Positions 27,502 to 36,764 of a stretch of 64,000 bases of DNA are shown piece by piece. The notes below the pieces were generated by a model that worked only from the letters and a program-made list of their open reading frames with translations, ran no database searches and was not told the DNA's origin. Numbering within the stretch: position 1 is the stretch's first letter; every line of letters begins with the position of its first letter. Origin of the DNA: an uncultured Pelagibacteraceae bacterium (GTDB lineage: Bacteria > Pseudomonadota > Alphaproteobacteria > Pelagibacterales > Pelagibacteraceae); assembly GCA_902556505.1 (NCBI GenBank), contig CACDWM010000002.1:62001-126000 (forward strand). The letters run 5' to 3'. A program made the translations under genes and the position numbers.

Positions 27502-28426
27502 TTATCTGAACATCTTTTTTAACTTTATTAAAATAAATATTTGAAAATTGAGTTAATTGATTATTTTTTATTTGCTTTAAAGTTTTTTTTAATTCCTCTT
27601 CTAAATTTTTTTTTGTCTCTACTATTTTTATATTATTAATCTTAAGTATCAAAAATCCTCCAGGCACTGCTATAGGTTCTGTTATTTGATTAATTTTTTT
27701 ATTTTCTATGCTTTTTCTAACCGTATTATTTAATGAAGCTTCTTCAATCCAATTTAATTTGCCTCCCAAATTTGCAGTTCCTGATACACTGTACTTCAGG
27801 GCTGCATTTTCAAAACCTTTTTCTTTTATTGTTTGCTTTATTTCTTCATGTATTTTTTTAATCTCATCAGTACTTGGTACTTCAAGAAATATTTCTGACA
27901 TTAAATACGATTTTTTTTTTATGTTCAAATTTTTTTCAACATTAGTTTTAAGTTTTTGTTCATCAATTTTAATTTTAGATGAAAATTTTGCATAAATTAG
28001 TTCGTTCCAAAGTGCTTCAATTTCTATTTTTTTCAGCACATTTTGATAATCTATATTATTATTTTTAAGATAAGACTTAAAATCTTCTAGGTCTTCTATA
28101 CCTATTTTGAAATATATATTTTTAAGTAATTTTTCTAAAAAAGCTTCATCTATTTTTGGTTCAACAAAAACTTTTCTTATTTCAATTTCTTTTATTTTTT
28201 CTTTAATTAGTGATTTTTTCGATATTTTTATAATTTCATCTTTATTTAAATTTTTAAGATTAGGATTTAACGTCATCAAATATCTCATTTCATTTTCTAC
28301 ATCTAAAGAAGTTATAATATTGTTATCAACTTTGAAAATTATTTTGTTCTCAAAAGCATTTATGATGCTTTGAGAAAATAAAATTATCATCACAAAATAT
28401 ATTAAAATTTGTAATTTAATTTTCAT
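27491..28426 (-). CDS. surA: SurA-like periplasmic chaperone / peptidyl-prolyl isomerase
   Basis: Periplasmic folding factor for outer-membrane proteins. I chose the ATG at 28426 (upstream ATG at 28441 also possible) because the resulting MKIKLQILIYFVMIILFS is a clean signal peptide. It has a SurA_N-like helical region and one parvulin domain (YLMSEIFLEVPS ... FENAALKYSVSGTANLGGKLNWI ... PGGFLILKI), versus two in the E. coli protein. Its position just after lptD, whose assembly needs SurA in other bacteria, supports the call. Confidence 0.86.
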   Translation of the reverse strand: MKIKLQILIYFVMIILFSQSIINAFENKIIFKVDNNIITSLDVENEMRYLMTLNPNLKNLNKDEIIKISKKSLIKEKIKEIEIRKVFVEPKIDEAFLEKLLKNIYFKIGIEDLEDFKSYLKNNNIDYQNVLKKIEIEALWNELIYAKFSSKIKIDEQKLKTNVEKNLNIKKKSYLMSEIFLEVPSTDEIKKIHEEIKQTIKEKGFENAALKYSVSGTANLGGKLNWIEEASLNNTVRKSIENKKINQITEPIAVPGGFLILKINNIKIVETKKNLEEELKKTLKQIKNNQLTQFSNIYFNKVKKDVQINEL

Positions 28427-31073
28427 AAATGATTCTTTCATATGTCGTTAAAGGTATTAAAGTTAGAGTAAAAAATAAATTTTCAGAAGGTTTCAAGTCG
28501 TTATCTTGATAAAATGTTTTGTTGTATTTGACTCCTGCTACTAAGCAGTCATTCTTATATTCATAACTGAAATTGTAGTATTCTGTGAGATCAATTTCTT
28601 TATTTCTTCTGGTTGAAAAAGATATAGAATTATTTTCATCAATTTCATAGGAAGTATTGTTATAAAGTATATGACTATTTCCTATATTACCATTCTCTTC
28701 TAAATATGTGAATTCTGTTACGAAATTATTTATAGAAAATTTAGAACCTAAAGAATGATAATCTACAGTTTCAAAATTGTTGTCTATTGAAAAATTATAT
28801 AACAAATCAAAATTATCAAATAATTTATTGTTTAATGATCCAAATATATTAGAGTTTTTTTTGTCTATAGTTGAGCTAGATGGTATTTTCGTTTCAACTT
28901 TGTCTCTTATTACTGTTGCTAATTTAAATTCAATATATTTGTCGGGATTTAAAATTTTATAATTCTTTTTATTTTCTAAGACTTCAATATTATCTTTTTT
29001 ATCTAGTTTGTAATTTATTCCCATTGTCAAAGACTTTCCTGCTTCAAAAGTATCGCTTAAACCCAATCTATTAATTTCAAAAATATTATTTGCACTGATA
29101 TTTTTATCTGACGTGCTGTAATCTTTCATATTATTTCCAGGATTAGCTCTTATTGAAATTTTTGGGGTTAAAATTTCGTTATATGTATCACTGTTTTTAA
29201 TCAGAGGGAAACTGCTTTGAATTTCAGCAATACCCATACCTTCTACCCTGGGGGTTGATTTATAGGTTGGATCATTTTTTCCAAGGGAATTTAAATTTTT
29301 AAAATATAAATTATATTGATTTTTAAATCCATTTTCTGTGAAATAATTTATAGATTTGAATTCAATATCATTAACAACTGAAGTTCTTAAATTATTAGTA
29401 TCTTTTAATTGATTACTTCCAGATGATATGAAATTAATTGATCCGTCAATATTTTCTATATTTAGATTTTTGTTAAAATTATATGATGGAAGAACATATT
29501 GATATCTATCACTTGATATTTTTCCCAAATCTTCAAAAACTTGAATATCTGCTGACAAATCATAATCTTGATGAGTTAATTCCAAATTTAATTCTGAGAG
29601 CATTATATCTTTATTTTTTGGTATAACCGGACTTTCAAATAGATTATTTTGAAAAACTTTTAAGTATGTATCATTATTTACTCTTTCAATCTTGGCTTCT
29701 AATTTGCTTTCGTTAAAATTAGGAAGATTTAACTCTTGCTCATAATTTAAGAAAAGATGATTAATATCTTTTTTCTTATCATTTACTGAAGATTGATAAC
29801 CTTTTGTTAAACTAAAATCAGTTATTAAATACGAGTTATCCGTAATTTTTCTAAATTCATTTTGTAGAATGACTTTATCTTCAAAAATTGTTGGTTTAAA
29901 AGTGTAGTCTCTATCATCTCCTAAGGTTATAAAATACGGAATAAAAATTGAAGATCCTAAAGTCCTAGAACTATTTAATTGAGGCCTCAAAAATCCTGTC
30001 CTCCTATCTACAGTTGGATCAGGATGAAAAAACTTTGGGAAGTATAAAACTGGGAAATCATAAATTTTTAATAATGCTTTTTCATAAATCATATCTTTCT
30101 TAATTTTATCATGGGTAATTTTTTCTGCTTCTATACTCCAAGGAGGGCAATCTTCATTAATTTTGCAGCTGGTAAAAATTCCTTTATTTATTATTGTTTT
30201 GTTTTCATCACCCTTTGAAGATACACCATAGATTCTTGGATCTTGCTCAGAATTATTAAAAACTTCTTTGTGTATTTTTATTTTTGTTTCTTTTGATGCA
30301 AAACTTTTTTTATTAAAATCAAAAATCCCTTCTGAGAAAAAATATTTATCTTTATTTTTATTATCAACTTTTGAAAATACGTTTACATTTTTACCTGTTA
30401 GAATTTTATTATTTATTTTGTAAAGGAAATTTTCTAAATTATAAATATTACCATTGTTGTCTTTGATTGAGGATCTCTCTAAAGATTCAAGAGTATCATC
30501 AATATTTGAATATTTTACATTTTTAGACTTAAATTCATATTTTTTTTCTAAAAATGCTGTAGTTTCACCTTCTGTAAAAATAATTTCATCGTTTTTTAAA
30601 TATGTTGCATTATCAGAAAATATTAATGTTTCTTCTTTTATATCCTCAAATTTAACATTTTTTTCTGCTTTCAAAATATTTTTGATTTTATCAAAATTAA
30701 ATTTGTAGGCTGTAATCGTATTATTTTCACTTATTGCTTTAGAGTTTCCTTCAGTGAAGATAATCTCTTTATTCTTTAAATAAGTTGCTTTGTCTGAAAA
30801 AACTGTGATGTTATCATCAACACTAAATAATTTTACATTTCCAGAAACATTCAAGATATTTGTAATTTTATTATAAACAAAATTCTCTCCTATTATTTCA
30901 AAACCATCATTAGTCACAGCTTTTCCACCCTTTGATCCAACAATTAGATTACCATTCTCAGAAATGTTAATTTCGGTAACCTTAAAAACGAACTGCTCTT
31001 CAGCATTTAAATAACTAAAAAAATTTAAACATAAAAATAAATAAATGATGAATTTTGATAAATTATTTTTCAT
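28416..31073 (-). CDS. lptD: LPS-assembly protein LptD
   Basis: Outer-membrane translocon that inserts lipopolysaccharide. 885 residues: signal peptide (to NAEEQ near residue 25), an N-terminal OstA/LptA-like beta-jellyroll with repeated segments, the LptD hallmark CKINEDCPPWSIEAEKI near residue 300 followed by YFPKFFHPDPTVDRRTGFL, then a long beta-barrel. Three cysteines lie around the hallmark and near the C-terminus, compatible with an inter-domain disulfide. Overlaps lptG by 11 bases. This implies that the cell makes LPS or a related glycolipid. Confidence 0.92.
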   Translation of the reverse strand: MKNNLSKFIIYLFLCLNFFSYLNAEEQFVFKVTEINISENGNLIVGSKGGKAVTNDGFEIIGENFVYNKITNILNVSGNVKLFSVDDNITVFSDKATYLKNKEIIFTEGNSKAISENNTITAYKFNFDKIKNILKAEKNVKFEDIKEETLIFSDNATYLKNDEIIFTEGETTAFLEKKYEFKSKNVKYSNIDDTLESLERSSIKDNNGNIYNLENFLYKINNKILTGKNVNVFSKVDNKNKDKYFFSEGIFDFNKKSFASKETKIKIHKEVFNNSEQDPRIYGVSSKGDENKTIINKGIFTSCKINEDCPPWSIEAEKITHDKIKKDMIYEKALLKIYDFPVLYFPKFFHPDPTVDRRTGFLRPQLNSSRTLGSSIFIPYFITLGDDRDYTFKPTIFEDKVILQNEFRKITDNSYLITDFSLTKGYQSSVNDKKKDINHLFLNYEQELNLPNFNESKLEAKIERVNNDTYLKVFQNNLFESPVIPKNKDIMLSELNLELTHQDYDLSADIQVFEDLGKISSDRYQYVLPSYNFNKNLNIENIDGSINFISSGSNQLKDTNNLRTSVVNDIEFKSINYFTENGFKNQYNLYFKNLNSLGKNDPTYKSTPRVEGMGIAEIQSSFPLIKNSDTYNEILTPKISIRANPGNNMKDYSTSDKNISANNIFEINRLGLSDTFEAGKSLTMGINYKLDKKDNIEVLENKKNYKILNPDKYIEFKLATVIRDKVETKIPSSSTIDKKNSNIFGSLNNKLFDNFDLLYNFSIDNNFETVDYHSLGSKFSINNFVTEFTYLEENGNIGNSHILYNNTSYEIDENNSISFSTRRNKEIDLTEYYNFSYEYKNDCLVAGVKYNKTFYQDNDLKPSENLFFTLTLIPLTTYERIIYEN

Positions 31074-32136
31074 TAATTTTTAGTAGCATTGAAATATTAA
31101 TTAAACTTAGCAATAATAAAGGTGTCCAAATTGCAAGTACCAATGGTATTTTTTCTGTATTTCCCATAACATTAAAAAAATTACTAATATAATAAATTAT
31201 TACTGAAAAAAATAAGCCTATTACAATTTTTAAAGTGTTACTCTTAAAGTTCTTTGTATTAAACATAATTATTGCAGAAAATATAGTCATTAACATTAAG
31301 TATATAGGATAAGTTAAAATTTTATTTATTTGCATATTTACATCTACTACTGAATAGTTAAGTGACTTATAATTATTTCGTAAATTAATTAATTTTAAGA
31401 TCGATAGTGACGATAAGTTAGAGAACAAAGATCCTATAGTCTCTAAATTAAAATTAGTTTCAAATTCAAATAATTCAACGTTTTTATTAGTGTTATCTTC
31501 AATAATTGAAGCATCATAAATGAGCCATTTGTTTTTTTTTATATCAATTTTGTCACTTCTTATATTTCTTATTGGCTTAAAATTTTTGTCAAATGTAGTT
31601 ATAAAAGTATCCTTTAAATACTCACCTTCCATTGTAGAGGAATTAATTATACTAATTTCTTCGTTTAAAATATCCTTAATCCACAACCCGTTTTTATTTA
31701 TAACGGCTAAATAAGATTGATCATTTGAATATTGATTTTTTACCTCTAAATAGTACTTCTGCAGATTTGAGGACAAATTATAAAATAAGGTAATTATTAG
31801 AATTCCTAATAAAAAGCTAAGAATACTAAGAAAAAATATAATTTTTATATTTTTTAATCCAGAATATTTGAAAATGTTAATTTCGTTGTTGTTAAAAAGT
31901 TTAATAAAAAAAAATTGAGCTGATATTAAAAAAATAAATGGGAACATTTCAAAAATTACTGAAGGAGTATTCATAATCGACAAATAAATTGGATATAAAG
32001 TATTGACATCTTTATCATTAAAAAATTCAATTTCTTTAATAATATTTAAAATTAAAACTAAACTTAACATTATTAAAAAAATATTAATAAAAGACTTAAA
32101 AAAACTAACGGTCAAAAATTTAATGTAAGTTTTCAT
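31063..32136 (-). CDS. lptG: LPS export permease LptG
   Basis: Inner-membrane subunit of the LptB2FG ABC exporter (YjgP/YjgQ family), 357 residues. Three helices at each end flank a periplasmic domain. Seen: segments near 10-30, 50-75 and 95-120, then after residue 260 PIYLMLMTIFSAIIMFNT and helices to the C-terminus, including the family-typical F-N-V-M-G-N-T. Assigned as LptG because it is the second permease and lies directly before lptD; F and G are hard to separate by motif alone. Overlaps lptF by 4 bases. Confidence 0.87.
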   Translation of the reverse strand: MKTYIKFLTVSFFKSFINIFLIMLSLVLILNIIKEIEFFNDKDVNTLYPIYLSIMNTPSVIFEMFPFIFLISAQFFFIKLFNNNEINIFKYSGLKNIKIIFFLSILSFLLGILIITLFYNLSSNLQKYYLEVKNQYSNDQSYLAVINKNGLWIKDILNEEISIINSSTMEGEYLKDTFITTFDKNFKPIRNIRSDKIDIKKNKWLIYDASIIEDNTNKNVELFEFETNFNLETIGSLFSNLSSLSILKLINLRNNYKSLNYSVVDVNMQINKILTYPIYLMLMTIFSAIIMFNTKNFKSNTLKIVIGLFFSVIIYYISNFFNVMGNTEKIPLVLAIWTPLLLLSLINISMLLKINEK

Positions 32137-33257
32137 GTTTGAATTCTAAATTCTTTAAATTTAAATTTGAAGATTATAATCATGTACAGCAGCAAAATTA
32201 TAATTATTGGAAAAGAAATTAAAAAAATATTTTTAGTAAAAGATTTTTGTATATATCCAAGTGAACTTTCAGAAATAATTATTGCCGATAAACCAAGTGC
32301 AAATAGTGAAAACCTATATCTTAAATATCTAATATTTTCTTTTGATATAAAACAATTCATTGCAGAAATTAAAATTAATAAAGGAATATAAAAGGGTGTA
32401 ATTAATCTTTTAAATAGTTCTTTGTATACGTTTCTTGGATTAGAAATATCGCAATTTAAAATTTTTTTTCCTTTTTGAAAATAAATATTTTCAATACAAT
32501 CAATCAAACTTCTAGTAGACTGTTCTTGTAGTTTTCTATGAACTATCATGTGTGAGACCATATTTTCTAATCCAAAATCAGATTTCGAGAAATTGAATCT
32601 TGTTATTTTACCATCCTTACTGGTTAGATTTTGTCCATCGTATAGAACTAAAACTTTTCTGTTACCTTTATTTTTAAATATACCTTTCTTAGCAAAAGTA
32701 ATCTGAAATTTATCCTTTGAAACTTTTTTAATATAAATATTTATAAATTCTTCTTTGTCATTTTTATCTTCTGCATATATTGTTAATCCTTTAACAGTAT
32801 CATTAAATTTTTTTGGTTTAATGAGACCTTCAAAATAATCTACATCAGAACTTCTTAACTGACTTCTTGCTATCTCTTGAGACTTAGGTACTAAAATTGT
32901 CAGAAGTAACATTTGAAAAAATAAAATTAATATTGAAAAAATAATAAAAAAATTAATTACACTTATTTTTTCTATTCCATGATTCCAAAAAATAATTAGC
33001 TCATTGTTCATCTCGTATTTAATAAAAATATATGAAAAGCTAAAAAAAATACAAAATGGGAGAACTTTACTTACAATTTTGGGTAGATTTAAAAGAGTAT
33101 ACCAAATATAAACATTATAATTTCTACCGTCCTCTATCATAATATCTAAAAAATTTACTGCCTGAAAGACCCATATAATTGAACTTATTCCTAGCAATGT
33201 AATTAAGAAGAAAATTACACAGTCAAATAAAAGCTTTCTAAAAATTATTTTTTTCAT
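32133..33257 (-). CDS. lptF: LPS export permease LptF
   Basis: Partner permease of LptG, 374 residues with the same layout: N-terminal helices near 12-32, 55-78 and 100-125, a periplasmic region (KFNDTVKGLTIYAEDK), then C-terminal helices from about residue 290. RSQLRSSDVDYFEGLI near residue 133 resembles LptF. First gene of lptF-lptG-lptD-surA-pdxA-rsmA. It diverges from pepA, a neighbour arrangement also known from Escherichia coli. Confidence 0.87.
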   Translation of the reverse strand: MKKIIFRKLLFDCVIFFLITLLGISSIIWVFQAVNFLDIMIEDGRNYNVYIWYTLLNLPKIVSKVLPFCIFFSFSYIFIKYEMNNELIIFWNHGIEKISVINFFIIFSILILFFQMLLLTILVPKSQEIARSQLRSSDVDYFEGLIKPKKFNDTVKGLTIYAEDKNDKEEFINIYIKKVSKDKFQITFAKKGIFKNKGNRKVLVLYDGQNLTSKDGKITRFNFSKSDFGLENMVSHMIVHRKLQEQSTRSLIDCIENIYFQKGKKILNCDISNPRNVYKELFKRLITPFYIPLLILISAMNCFISKENIRYLRYRFSLFALGLSAIIISESSLGYIQKSFTKNIFLISFPIIIILLLYMIIIFKFKFKEFRIQT

Positions 33258-33286
33258 TGAAATAAGGTATTTTTATCCATATATAG

Positions 33287-33306
33287 CACTCTACACTTCC
33301 AGAGTG
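33287..33306. repeat. 6-bp inverted repeat in the lptF/pepA divergent gap
   Basis: CACTCT (33287-33292) and AGAGTG (33301-33306) are perfect inverted copies separated by 8 bases, extended by one possible wobble pair. In this AT-rich intergenic space it stands out by base composition. It could be an operator for the divergent genes or a leader hairpin just ahead of the pepA ATG (33319). It is not followed by a T-run on either strand, so not a standard terminator. Confidence 0.45.
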
Positions 33307-33318
33307 TATTTAAAATTT

Positions 33319-34773
33319 ATGAGTATTCAAATTTATTATAAAAACAGAGTTTCAAAAAAAAATAAACCCAATTTGGTTTTATTTGTTGATGAAAAGTTCA
33401 ATATTTCGATCTTAAAGAAACATATTTCAGCCTCTGAATATAATTTTATATTAGACTTGATCAAAAAAAGAGATAAAAAAAGGAAGATAATACCTTTTGA
33501 TATAAGTTCAAAAAAAAAAATAATATTAGTTTCATTAAAAACAAATATCACTAATTCTGAAGCAGAAAATTTAGGTGCAAAATTTTATGATCAATTTAAA
33601 AGCAAAAAAATAAACGAATTTAACCTAGAATCAGAAACTCTATCAATTCAACAAAATAATATTTTAGGATATTTTGTACATGGTATAAAATTGAAATCCT
33701 ATACATTTGAAAAATATAAAACAAAAAAAGACAAAAAAAATATTTCAATAATAATAAATGGTAAAAATCAACCATCTGTTAAGGATCAAATCAAATTTAA
33801 AGCTATAGAAAATGGAACTTTTTATACTAGAGATTTAGTTTCTGAACCTGGTAACATTTTACATCCTGATGAATATGCAAAAAGACTAAACTCACTTAAA
33901 AAATATGGTTTAAAAGTAACTGTATATGACGAAAAAAAATTAAAAAAACTAGGAATGAATACATTGCTTGGTGTTGGTCAGGGTAGTGTAAGAGGATCAT
34001 ATCTAGTAACAATGGAATGGAATGGATTAAAAGATAAATCAAAACCTTTAGCTTTTGTTGGTAAAGGAGTTTGCTTTGACACAGGTGGAATATCTTTAAA
34101 ACCTGCAAAATTTATGGAAGATATGACTTATGATATGGCTGGATCTGCTGTAGTTGTTGGCTTAATGAAAAGTTTAGCTTTAAGAAAAGCAAAAGTAAAT
34201 GCAGTAGGTGTGGTTGGGCTTGTTGAAAATATGCCTGGTGGTAATGCACAAAGACCTGGCGATATAGTGAAGTCGTACAGTGGAAAGACAGTTGAAATTT
34301 TAAATACAGACGCTGAAGGAAGATTAGTATTAGCTGATGCTTTAACTTATACAGAAGAGAAGTTTAAACCAAAATTTATAGTAGACTTAGCAACTCTAAC
34401 AGGAGCAATTATTGTTTCTCTTGGATCAGAGTATGCTGGTCTATTTTCAAATAATGATAAATTATCAAATCAATTGATTAAGGCAGGTGAAAATGTTGAA
34501 GAAAAAGTTTGGAGAATGCCTCTGAATAAAAATTTTGATAAGTTAATTGACTCAAAAAATGCAGATATGCAAAATATTAATTATGTTGGGGGAGCAGGTT
34601 CAACAACGGCTGCTCAATTTTTGCAAAGATTTATTTTAAATAAAACACCTTGGGCACACTTAGATATAGCAGGAATGGCATTTTCTAAATATGGAGGAGC
34701 ATTAAATTCTGGCGGTGCAACAGGTTACGGAGTGAGATTATTAAACAAACTAATAGAGGATAATTATGAGTAA
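33319..34773 (+). CDS. pepA: Leucyl aminopeptidase (M17)
   Basis: Cytosolic di-zinc aminopeptidase, 484 residues from the ATG at 33319. A GTG at 33304 would add five residues but lies inside a hairpin, so the ATG is preferred. C-terminal M17 catalytic domain: GKGVCFDTGGISLKPA, DMAGSAVVVG, and the family signature NTDAEGRLVLADALTY, which supply the metal ligands and catalytic Lys/Arg. The N-terminal domain is Lys-rich and diverged. ndk follows with an 8-base overlap. Confidence 0.93.
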   Translation: MSIQIYYKNRVSKKNKPNLVLFVDEKFNISILKKHISASEYNFILDLIKKRDKKRKIIPFDISSKKKIILVSLKTNITNSEAENLGAKFYDQFKSKKINEFNLESETLSIQQNNILGYFVHGIKLKSYTFEKYKTKKDKKNISIIINGKNQPSVKDQIKFKAIENGTFYTRDLVSEPGNILHPDEYAKRLNSLKKYGLKVTVYDEKKLKKLGMNTLLGVGQGSVRGSYLVTMEWNGLKDKSKPLAFVGKGVCFDTGGISLKPAKFMEDMTYDMAGSAVVVGLMKSLALRKAKVNAVGVVGLVENMPGGNAQRPGDIVKSYSGKTVEILNTDAEGRLVLADALTYTEEKFKPKFIVDLATLTGAIIVSLGSEYAGLFSNNDKLSNQLIKAGENVEEKVWRMPLNKNFDKLIDSKNADMQNINYVGGAGSTTAAQFLQRFILNKTPWAHLDIAGMAFSKYGGALNSGGATGYGVRLLNKLIEDNYE

Positions 34774-35176
34774 TTTAGAACAAACATTATCAATTATTAA
34801 ACCAGATGCAGTGGAGAGAAATCTAGAGAACGAAATTAAAGAAATGTTTAAATCTAATGATTTTACAATTTTAAAAGAAAAAAAAATACAAATTGAAAAG
34901 TCAGAAGCTGAAAAGTTTTATAAAGTTCATGAAACCAAACCATTTTATAATGATTTATGTGCCTATTTATCATCAGGTCCGATTGTTGTAATGGTTCTTG
35001 AAAAAGACAATGCAGTTTTAGGAAATAGAGAATTAATGGGTGCTACAAATCCAGAAGATGCAGAAGAAGGCACTATTAGAAAAAAATACGGGATTTCAAT
35101 AGACAAAAACTCTGTCCATGGATCAGATAGTGTTGAAAATGCTAAAATTGAAATAGATTTTTTCTTTAAAGATTAA
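34766..35176 (+). CDS. ndk: Nucleoside diphosphate kinase
   Basis: Exchanges terminal phosphates between NTPs and NDPs through a phosphohistidine. 136 residues; active site NSVHGSDSVENA with the catalytic His near 112, LSIIKPDAVERN near 8-19, and GATNPEDAEEGTIR near 91. Starts 8 bases inside pepA and its end overlaps convergent purN by 11 bases. Confidence 0.95.
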   Translation: MSNLEQTLSIIKPDAVERNLENEIKEMFKSNDFTILKEKKIQIEKSEAEKFYKVHETKPFYNDLCAYLSSGPIVVMVLEKDNAVLGNRELMGATNPEDAEEGTIRKKYGISIDKNSVHGSDSVENAKIEIDFFFKD

Positions 35177-35747
35177 AAACTTTTAATATAGCTTTTGGGT
35201 AAAGTTTATGCTCTTCGACTAAAATTTTTTTAGCAAGAGAAGACTCAGTATCTTTTTTTAAAATTTTTACTTTCTTTTGTAGAACAATCTTCCCTGAGTC
35301 TAATCTAGCATTTACAAAATGAACAGTGCATCCTGAGTATTTTTCCTTGTTTTTTAATACTCTTTGGTGAGTATTTAATCCTTTATATTTAGGTAGTAAA
35401 GAGGGGTGTATATTTAATATTTTTCCTTTAAATTTTTTTATAAAATTTTTTGACAAAATTTTCATAAATCCAGCTAGACAAATCATCTCAATATTATTTT
35501 TTTTTAAGATGGAAAGTAGCTTATTTTCACTTAATTTTTTATTTTTAAAATTTAAAACTTTTTTTTTAATTTTAAATTTTTTGGCATAATTTAAACCTTT
35601 TGCCTTAGAGTTATTTGAAACAATAAAGTTAATTGATATAGGAGATATTTTAGTTTTAGAAAATTTAGCTAAAGATTTTAAATTACTACCTGTACCTGAA
35701 ATAAATACAGCTGTTTTAATTCTATTGATACCAGTGGATAGAACCAT
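35166..35747 (-). CDS. purN: Phosphoribosylglycinamide formyltransferase (folate-dependent)
   Basis: Third step of purine synthesis, formyl transfer from 10-formyl-THF to GAR. 193 residues; ISGTGSNLKSL near 15-25, LAGFMKILS near 92, the catalytic NIHPSLLPKYKG near 114 (Asn and His), and GCTVHFVNARLDSG near 138. The only ATG lies 26 bases inside purM, so the pair is translationally coupled. It has a roughly ten-residue N-terminal extension over typical PurN. Confidence 0.93.
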   Translation of the reverse strand: MVLSTGINRIKTAVFISGTGSNLKSLAKFSKTKISPISINFIVSNNSKAKGLNYAKKFKIKKKVLNFKNKKLSENKLLSILKKNNIEMICLAGFMKILSKNFIKKFKGKILNIHPSLLPKYKGLNTHQRVLKNKEKYSGCTVHFVNARLDSGKIVLQKKVKILKKDTESSLAKKILVEEHKLYPKAILKVFNL

Positions 35748-36753
35748 TTAACTTAACTTTATTTTTACCATTAGAAATTTTTCCAATAACATATGGTTTG
35801 TATTCTTTTGAAAAAAATTTACTTATTCTTTTTAAATTTTTACTTTCAACAATAAGACAAAAACCAACTCCACAATTAAATGTTTTAAGCATTTCTTTAT
35901 CAGAAATTCCATTATTTTTAAGCCAATTAAATATTTTAGAAGTTTCAATTTTATCTAAATTTATATGTGCTGAGAGTTTATCTGGTATAATTCTTTTAAT
36001 ATTATCAGACAAACCTCCTCCAGTTATATTCGCACAGCCATTGATTAAGTTGTTGTTTATTAAATTCATTATTTCTTTAACATATATTTTAGTTGGTTTT
36101 AGAAGCTCAGATTTTAAAAATTTATTTTTTTTAATATTTATTTTTTTTTGTTTTAATAAATATCTTACAAGAGAATAACCATTAGAATGTAAACCACTGG
36201 AAGGAATTGCAACTATAAGATTATTTTTTTTTATTTTATTTTTATTTAAAATTCTATTCTTTCCTACAACTCCTACAGCAAAACCTGCAATATCAAATTT
36301 ACCTTTTTCATACGTACCTGGCATTTCAGCAGTTTCTCCACCGACGAGCTCACATTCTGATTGATTACAGCCTTTGTTAATCCCTTTTATTATTGCTTTA
36401 AGTTTTTTAAGATCAATTTTATTTATTGATATATAGTCTAAAAAAAGCAAAGGCTTAGCTCCTTGTACGATTAAATCATTTACACTCATAGCAACCAAGT
36501 CAATTCCAATGGTATCAAATTTATTTAATGTATTAGCAATTTCAATTTTGGTTCCCACACCATCTGTGCAAGCTACGATTTTAGGTTGTTTAATGTTACT
36601 AGGTATATTTGTTATTGAGCCAAACCCACCTATATTTGAAAACTTTTTTTTGCCTCTTTTTTTTGCTGAAACTGTAGAAATGAAATCAACAAACTTGTCT
36701 GCAGCTTTGATATTAACTCCACTTTTTTTATAGGTAAATTTTTTTTTATTCAT
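35722..36753 (-). CDS. purM: Phosphoribosylformylglycinamidine cyclo-ligase (AIR synthetase)
   Basis: ATP-dependent ring closure forming AIR in purine synthesis. 343 residues; YKKSGVNIKAAD near 8-19, the ATP/Mg region CTDGVGTKIEIA near 62-73, LVAMSVNDLIVQGAKPLLFLDY near 86, and the conserved VGGETAEMPGTY near 137-148 and NITGGGLSDNIKRI near 243. Its start codon is only 11 bases from that of the divergent DUF2066 gene. Confidence 0.95.
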   Translation of the reverse strand: MNKKKFTYKKSGVNIKAADKFVDFISTVSAKKRGKKKFSNIGGFGSITNIPSNIKQPKIVACTDGVGTKIEIANTLNKFDTIGIDLVAMSVNDLIVQGAKPLLFLDYISINKIDLKKLKAIIKGINKGCNQSECELVGGETAEMPGTYEKGKFDIAGFAVGVVGKNRILNKNKIKKNNLIVAIPSSGLHSNGYSLVRYLLKQKKINIKKNKFLKSELLKPTKIYVKEIMNLINNNLINGCANITGGGLSDNIKRIIPDKLSAHINLDKIETSKIFNWLKNNGISDKEMLKTFNCGVGFCLIVESKNLKRISKFFSKEYKPYVIGKISNGKNKVKLNGSIHWYQ

Positions 36754-36764
36754 TAATATGTTTT

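Noticed and set aside
27146..28373. Several plus-strand open frames of 88-116 aa
   Set aside because: Antisense shadows of pdxA and surA; hydrophobic Phe/Leu/Ile runs arise from Lys/Asn-rich codons read backwards.
33304..33306. GTG at 33304 as pepA start
   Set aside because: Lies within the inverted repeat and adds an unsupported five residues; ATG at 33319 fits better.
33509..33521. Run of eleven A in pepA as a possible phase-variation tract
   Set aside because: Homopolymer A runs of 8-11 occur in many genes here as a product of AAA-Lys codons; nothing singles this one out.
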